Shown here: one piece after another, positions 42,174-46,443 of the stretch
How positions within the stretch are numbered: position 1 is the stretch's first letter
How the letters are laid out: each line of letters starts with the position of its first letter
Assembly (NCBI GenBank): GCA_964653795.1
Contig: CAZZHO010000008.1
Span: forward strand, 1-46,443
Source: JAWPMT01 sp964653795
Lineage (GTDB): Bacteria; Bacteroidota; Bacteroidia; Cytophagales; Cyclobacteriaceae
DNA length: 46,443 bases
Direction of reading: 5' to 3'
Translations under genes and position numbers: made by a program
The notes under the pieces: model-generated
Databases searched by the model: none
What the model saw: the letters and a program-made list of their open reading frames with translations, nothing else
Told to the model about the DNA's origin: nothing

Positions 42174-43333
42174 TATCCTATAAGTTCTCTTGCTTTAATT
42201 CTAGTCTCTTCGTCTGTATTAATATAATCTTCAAGGCTTGGGTTCTGGATAAATGGCATTTTTTCTAAACAGGAGTCTATCACATCCGATATCTCCAGGA
42301 ACCCAACTCTATCTTTTAAAAACTCTTCTACGGCAATCTCATTGGCAGCGTTGAGTACGCAGGGCATATTTCCACCTTTTCTCATGGAATCATAGGCCAA
42401 AGCCAAGTTGCGAAATGTATCTATATCCGGTGTTTCGAAGGTCAAACTGGGATAGTTCCTGAAATCAAACCTCGGAAAATCGTTCTTCAATCTTTCCGGA
42501 TATGCCAAGGCATATTGTATTGGCAAACGCATATCGGGTAACCCTAATTGTGCCTTGATGGATCCATCTTCAAATTGCACCATGGAGTGCACTATGGATT
42601 GGGGGTGTACCACCACTTCAATTTTCTCAAGCGGGATTCCAAAAAGCCATTTTGCTTCTATGACCTCCAACCCCTTGTTCATAAGGCTGGCAGAGTCAAT
42701 TGTCACCTTTGCACCCATATCCCAGTTAGGATGCTTCAATGCCTGTTTTTTTGTTACGGTTAAGAGTTCTGATCTGGTCTTTCCTCTGAACGGTCCTCCG
42801 GAGGCGGTAAGGATCAGTTTTTCGATTGGATTATGAAAATCACCTACCAGGCACTGAAAAATGGCCGAATGCTCTGAATCTACAGGATAAATATTGACGC
42901 CCTTTTCTCTTGCTTTTTCAGTAACTAGCTCACCAGCCACGACAAGTGTTTCCTTGTTGGCTAAAGCGATATTTTTTCCTGCTTCAATCGCAGAAAGCGT
43001 AGGTTTTAATCCAGCATAGCCCACCAAAGCTGTAAGTACTATGTCAATCGATTCCATCTGTACTACGCTCTCCAATGCTTTTGGACCTGAATAGACTTTG
43101 ATGTCCTGATTGTCCAGTGCTGAAAAGACCTGATCATATAGTTCTTCCTCGGCAATGACCACAACATTGGGCTTGTACTTGCTGGCCTGAGCTATCAATA
43201 GGTCCGCGTTGGTATTTGATGTCAGGACTTCTACTTCAAACTTCTCTGGGTTTTGATCCACAACTTCCAGGGCTTGTGTGCCAATGGAGCCAGTAGAGCC
43301 AAGTATTGCCAGTCTTTTCTTAGTGGAACTCAA
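42173..43333 (-). CDS. dxr: 1-deoxy-D-xylulose-5-phosphate reductoisomerase
   Basis: 386 residues. NADPH-dependent second step of the MEP isoprenoid pathway (DXP to MEP). Seen: LAILGSTGSIGTQALEV at the N-terminus, the ALANKETLVVAG loop, the metal-binding PVDSEHSAIFQCL, and WDMGAKVTIDSASLMNKGLEVIEA. Start: TTG at 43333, because the conserved N-terminus begins six residues later and no ATG is available; it lies 5 nt after the GH3 stop. Overlaps rseP by 1 nt. Confidence 0.97.
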   Translation of the reverse strand: MSSTKKRLAILGSTGSIGTQALEVVDQNPEKFEVEVLTSNTNADLLIAQASKYKPNVVVIAEEELYDQVFSALDNQDIKVYSGPKALESVVQMESIDIVLTALVGYAGLKPTLSAIEAGKNIALANKETLVVAGELVTEKAREKGVNIYPVDSEHSAIFQCLVGDFHNPIEKLILTASGGPFRGKTRSELLTVTKKQALKHPNWDMGAKVTIDSASLMNKGLEVIEAKWLFGIPLEKIEVVVHPQSIVHSMVQFEDGSIKAQLGLPDMRLPIQYALAYPERLKNDFPRFDFRNYPSLTFETPDIDTFRNLALAYDSMRKGGNMPCVLNAANEIAVEEFLKDRVGFLEISDVIDSCLEKMPFIQNPSLEDYINTDEETRIKARELIG

Positions 43334-43338
43334 TGTTT

Positions 43339-44835
43339 TTAATAGAGGTGGGGAGTAAGTTCATTGGCCAACTTTCGATCATTGGCTAGGCGCGGAACTT
43401 TGTTCTGGCCTCCAAGTTTGCCTATGGACTTCATGTAATTGATAAATGCGTTTTTCTTCAAGGGTTTTATTGCAAGTGGTTGCAAAACAGCCCCTTTGAC
43501 TAGGTCGTCGTAGTAGCTATTCAAATTCCTTAAATGCAAATCTAAGCTTTTTGCGAAAGAAGTCAGGTCATTTGGTGCAGTAGCAAATTCCACATACCAT
43601 TCATGTCTCGGAAGTCCTTCTTCTGGCGTTACGAGTGGAGCTACAGTAAATTCCACTACTTCAGTTTCTGGGAACTCCTCACTGGTTAATCTAAGTGCAT
43701 TTTCCACTTCTTCTCCAATCACATGTTCGCCAAAGGCTGAAATGAAATGCTTGACGCGGCCAGTAACTAATATTCTATAGGGATTTTTTGATACAAACTT
43801 GACTGTATCTCCAATGGAGTAACCCCAGAGTCCAGCATTACTGTTGATGATCAAAGCATAGTTTTGATCCAATTCCACTTCTTCGATTGACAATCGTCTA
43901 GGCTCATCATCAAAGAATTCTTCTAAAGGAATGAATTCGAAGAATATTCCGCTGTTAAGTAGCATCAAAAGCCCTTGCTCCGTTTGTGTGTCCTGATAAG
44001 CAATGAAGCCCTCAGACGCAGGGTATGTCTCGACACTGTCGATATATGCACCTATTGTTTCGTATAGCTTGGCTCGGTAAGGTTCAAAGTTTACTCCCCC
44101 ATATACGAAGAGAGAGAAGTCAGGAAAAATATCTTTCACGGGCACACCTTTCATTTCCACCAACTTGTCAAAATACATTTGAACCCAGGGTGGGATGCCC
44201 GATATAAGTGACATGGGTTTGTCGATTGTCTCCTCCACGATTTTATCCACCTTGGCCTCCCAATCCTCGATGCAATTGGTCTCGTATGAGGGCATTTGGT
44301 TACTTCTTAGGTACGATGGTACATGGTGATTGACAATGCCGGATAGTCTACCAGTATGAATTCCAGCTGTGGAATCCAAGGTCGGACTGCCTGATAAAAA
44401 GATCAAATTGCCATCCAGGAATTTAGCGTTGCCCGTTTCATGGATATAGCTGAGAAGAGCGTTCCTGGCACTGTTGATGTGATTGGGGATAGAGTCCTTG
44501 GTGATTGGGATGTACTTGGTGCCACTTGTTGTTCCCGATGTTTTCGCAAAATAGGCTGGCTTACCTGGCCAAAGTACATTCTCCTGGCCGTCAAGGATTT
44601 TTGAGACATATAGCGACAGCTCTTCATAATCTCTCACAGGTACTTGAGATTTGAAATCGTCATATGTTTTGATGTCCTTGAAGCCGTGATCTACCCCAAA
44701 ATTGGTATTGGCTGCTTTGGAAATGAGGTGTTTGAACATCTGCTCTTGAAAGTGCCGGCCATTCATTGACCATTTCTTTTGCTCTTTGGCTATGAAAGAG
44801 GCAAAAGGTTTACTCAAAACAGATCTGAATCCCAT
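43339..44835 (-). CDS. GH3 auxin-responsive-promoter family protein
   Basis: 498 residues, adenylate-forming fold. In plants GH3 enzymes conjugate amino acids to jasmonate or auxin; bacterial members have no assigned substrate. Seen: the ATP-binding FAKTSGTTSGTKYIPIT loop (about 108-124), YPASEGFIAYQD, and YSIGDTVKFVSKNPYRILVTGRVKHFISAFGEHV. Length matches the bacterial family. It opens the minus-strand series GH3-dxr-rseP, 5 nt before dxr, which hints at a lipid or isoprenoid link but does not prove it. Confidence 0.93.
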   Translation of the reverse strand: MGFRSVLSKPFASFIAKEQKKWSMNGRHFQEQMFKHLISKAANTNFGVDHGFKDIKTYDDFKSQVPVRDYEELSLYVSKILDGQENVLWPGKPAYFAKTSGTTSGTKYIPITKDSIPNHINSARNALLSYIHETGNAKFLDGNLIFLSGSPTLDSTAGIHTGRLSGIVNHHVPSYLRSNQMPSYETNCIEDWEAKVDKIVEETIDKPMSLISGIPPWVQMYFDKLVEMKGVPVKDIFPDFSLFVYGGVNFEPYRAKLYETIGAYIDSVETYPASEGFIAYQDTQTEQGLLMLLNSGIFFEFIPLEEFFDDEPRRLSIEEVELDQNYALIINSNAGLWGYSIGDTVKFVSKNPYRILVTGRVKHFISAFGEHVIGEEVENALRLTSEEFPETEVVEFTVAPLVTPEEGLPRHEWYVEFATAPNDLTSFAKSLDLHLRNLNSYYDDLVKGAVLQPLAIKPLKKNAFINYMKSIGKLGGQNKVPRLANDRKLANELTPHLY

Positions 44836-44932
44836 AATGTGAAATTAGATTGATCTGTCCATTTCAGTAGGTTTCGGTGAAACAAATTATGCTGAGATTA
44901 GTAAGTAACTTCAGATTTTAAAAATTCGGAAA

Positions 44933-46378
44933 ATGAAGCGTCTTATTCCATCATTGATTGGAGGGTTTTTAGCAGGGTTCTTGGGGTTTGTCTTAGCGGC
45001 CCAATGGTTTAAGGGGGAAATACTAGAGTCCTTACAGGAACAGGTTGAGCCACAATTTTCCAAATATGAAGATGGAACGGCGCTAGCAAGTAGTTCTATG
45101 GGGACCGAACTTGATACTGCGATGCTAAAGACTGATTTCATCGGTGCCTCCTTTACCAGTACCAGTAGCGTTGTTTTTATCAAGACCGTCACTGAATACG
45201 AGTATGGAGGGAGGAGTGTTTTTGACTGGTTTTTTGAGCCAAGGAGTCAGCAAAGAGTTGGCTCGGGTTCGGGAGTTGTATTTTCCCGAGATGGATACAT
45301 AGTCACTAATAATCACGTGATTGAAGATGCTGATGTAATCAGAGTGACCATAGGTAAAAAAATAGTAGATGCTGAGTTAGTTGGCACTGATCCATCTTCT
45401 GATTTGGCGGTGATCAAAGTGGATGAGTCTGAATTGCCGGCTATTACATTAGGGAGTTCAGATAACGTGGCCGTTGGGGAATGGGTATTGGCTGTTGGTA
45501 ATCCTTTTAATCTCACCAGTACTGTGACCGCTGGTATTGTCAGTGCGAAAGGCCGAAGTATTAATATCTTAAAAGAAAGGTTTCCAATAGAATCTTTCAT
45601 CCAAACGGATGCAGCGATTAACCCGGGTAATAGTGGTGGAGCGCTGGTGAATAAAGAAGGAGAACTCATTGGGATCAATACTGCTATTCTCTCAAGGACA
45701 GGCTCGTATGCTGGTTATGGATTTGCGGTGCCAGTGGATATTGTAAAGAAAGTTTACAACGATATCGTAAAATATGGCCAGGTTCAGAAAGCCTTAACTG
45801 GTGCGGAATTCCTTGATATTGATAGTGAGATTGCTGATAAATTGGATCTGGACGAGTATGAGGGTGTGATCATCACTGATATACTAAGGGGTAGTGCCGC
45901 GGAAGATGCCAAGCTTGAGAAGGGGGATGTAGTAGTGGCAGTGAATGGGCGAAAGGTTGATTCTAAGGCGATGCTTGAAGAGTATGTAGCCAAGCTTTAT
46001 CCTGGAGATAAATTGGATCTGGTGGTCAATAGAGAGAATAAAAAAATAAATAGGAAGCTAACGTTAACCAACAGAGAGGGTACGACGGAAATTCTTGTGC
46101 GAAACGTGTACTTCAGCAAAGATCTGGGTGCTTCTTTTGAGTCTTTGTCTAAGGCTGACAGAAGTGCACTTGGTGTTAGAGGAGGAGTGAAGGTGATTGA
46201 CTATCAATCAAGAGGCTTTTTCTCTCAGTTAGATATTCCCAAAGGCTTTATTATCACCTCTATCAATGGTAATACCATGGATTCACCTGAGGAATTGTCA
46301 GAGTTATTGGCCAATATCCGAGGTAGGGTAATAATTGTAGGAGTTGACAAAAGCGGAAGACAGGTGTACTATCCTTAG
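44933..46378 (+). CDS. HtrA/DegP-family periplasmic serine protease (second copy)
   Basis: 481 residues. N-terminal hydrophobic anchor or signal (about 5-25, SLIGGFLAGFLGFVLAA). Trypsin-like domain with intact triad His128 (TNNHVI), Asp157 (SDLAVIKV) and Ser234 (GNSGGAL), then a PDZ domain (about 285-375) and a second PDZ-like segment to the end. Same architecture as the product of 638-2152 and clearly paralogous, but slightly shorter. Divergent from the GH3 gene with 97 bp between starts. The stop is only 5 bp from the stop of the next minus-strand gene. Confidence 0.95.
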   Translation: MKRLIPSLIGGFLAGFLGFVLAAQWFKGEILESLQEQVEPQFSKYEDGTALASSSMGTELDTAMLKTDFIGASFTSTSSVVFIKTVTEYEYGGRSVFDWFFEPRSQQRVGSGSGVVFSRDGYIVTNNHVIEDADVIRVTIGKKIVDAELVGTDPSSDLAVIKVDESELPAITLGSSDNVAVGEWVLAVGNPFNLTSTVTAGIVSAKGRSINILKERFPIESFIQTDAAINPGNSGGALVNKEGELIGINTAILSRTGSYAGYGFAVPVDIVKKVYNDIVKYGQVQKALTGAEFLDIDSEIADKLDLDEYEGVIITDILRGSAAEDAKLEKGDVVVAVNGRKVDSKAMLEEYVAKLYPGDKLDLVVNRENKKINRKLTLTNREGTTEILVRNVYFSKDLGASFESLSKADRSALGVRGGVKVIDYQSRGFFSQLDIPKGFIITSINGNTMDSPEELSELLANIRGRVIIVGVDKSGRQVYYP

Positions 46379-46383
46379 CGATT

Positions 46384-46443
46384 TTAACTAGATCTCATTT
46401 TGAGCTTTTTCTTAAGCTCATCTATTGAGAATCGGAATTTGGC
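46384..46443 (-). CDS. C-terminal end of a minus-strand gene (partial)
   Basis: The minus strand is open from the window edge to a TAA at 46386-46384 and encodes 19 residues, AKFRFSIDELKKKLKMRSS. The tight convergent junction with the HtrA gene, like those elsewhere in the window, supports a real gene end. Too short to identify. Confidence 0.45.
   Translation of the reverse strand, partial: AKFRFSIDELKKKLKMRSS

Noticed and set aside
44871..44883. GTTTC-GGT-GAAAC inverted repeat between GH3 and the second HtrA gene
   Set aside because: Five-base arms in a 97-bp region are readily explained by chance.

Overview
The window looks like chromosomal core sequence from a marine-type member of the Bacteroidota, most likely Cytophagales. 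The evidence is the type IX secretion protein PorQ, LytTR/LytS regulators, a fused alpha/beta 2-oxoacid dehydrogenase E1, a TonB receptor with a carboxypeptidase-like N-terminal domain, a bacterial GH3 protein, near absence of Shine-Dalgarno sites, and promoters of the Bacteroidota type (TTG, 17-20 nt, TAnnTTTG). It comes from a draft assembly: exactly 100 N (40579-40678) interrupt one gene. I see no tRNA, rRNA, CRISPR array, insertion sequence or phage gene. No gene-free stretch exceeds 300 bases; the longest are 5642-5877, 446-637, 21506-21663 and 38922-39079.

Layout. 1-2.9 kb: Hsp20, a first HtrA protease and a secreted unknown. 2.9-5.6 kb (minus): an operon of NTF2-like protein, DOMON protein, LytS-type kinase and LytTR regulator. 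5.9-7.1 kb: an orphan TAXI-like lipoprotein anchored by a helix and ending in a coiled coil. 7.2-12.2 kb (minus): TonB receptor, acidic-tailed propeller-like lipoprotein, a lipoprotein whose start codon lies inside a terminator-like hairpin, and a Nudix hydrolase. 12.3-19.3 kb: DM13 protein plus RNase HII, a membrane LytTR protein, a serine hydrolase, and several secreted unknowns with a tyrosine-phosphatase/ArsC-like protein. 19.4-28.2 kb: metabolism (fused E1 with a divergent Lrp regulator, PurB, a PaaE-like reductase, PhoD phosphatase, PyrB and PyrR). 28.2-34.1 kb: EVE protein with two tandem paralogous unknowns, a heptosyltransferase-like GT9, SixA-like phosphatase and another unknown. 34.1-40.9 kb: lon-porQ-hslU, with a PorE-like OmpA protein transcribed divergently. 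40.9-46.4 kb: GH3-dxr-rseP operon and a second HtrA protease; the last bases hold the tail of a further minus-strand gene.

Taken together, the window is rich in protein quality control and envelope maintenance (Hsp20, two HtrA, HslU, Lon, RseP) and carries two outer-membrane/periplasmic parts that can be linked to type IX secretion (PorQ, PorE-like). Genes are packed tightly: most co-directional neighbours overlap by 1-8 nt, and nine of ten convergent pairs end within 12 bp of each other. I do not find an obvious new defence or mobile system. The most unusual local signals are the 16-bp hairpin with a T8 tract laid over the start codon at 8708-8710, the TTG starts built into TTGA overlaps, the tandem and dispersed paralogous secreted unknowns, the 15-bp palindrome just upstream of the Lrp gene, and the very short leader of pyrR-pyrB.
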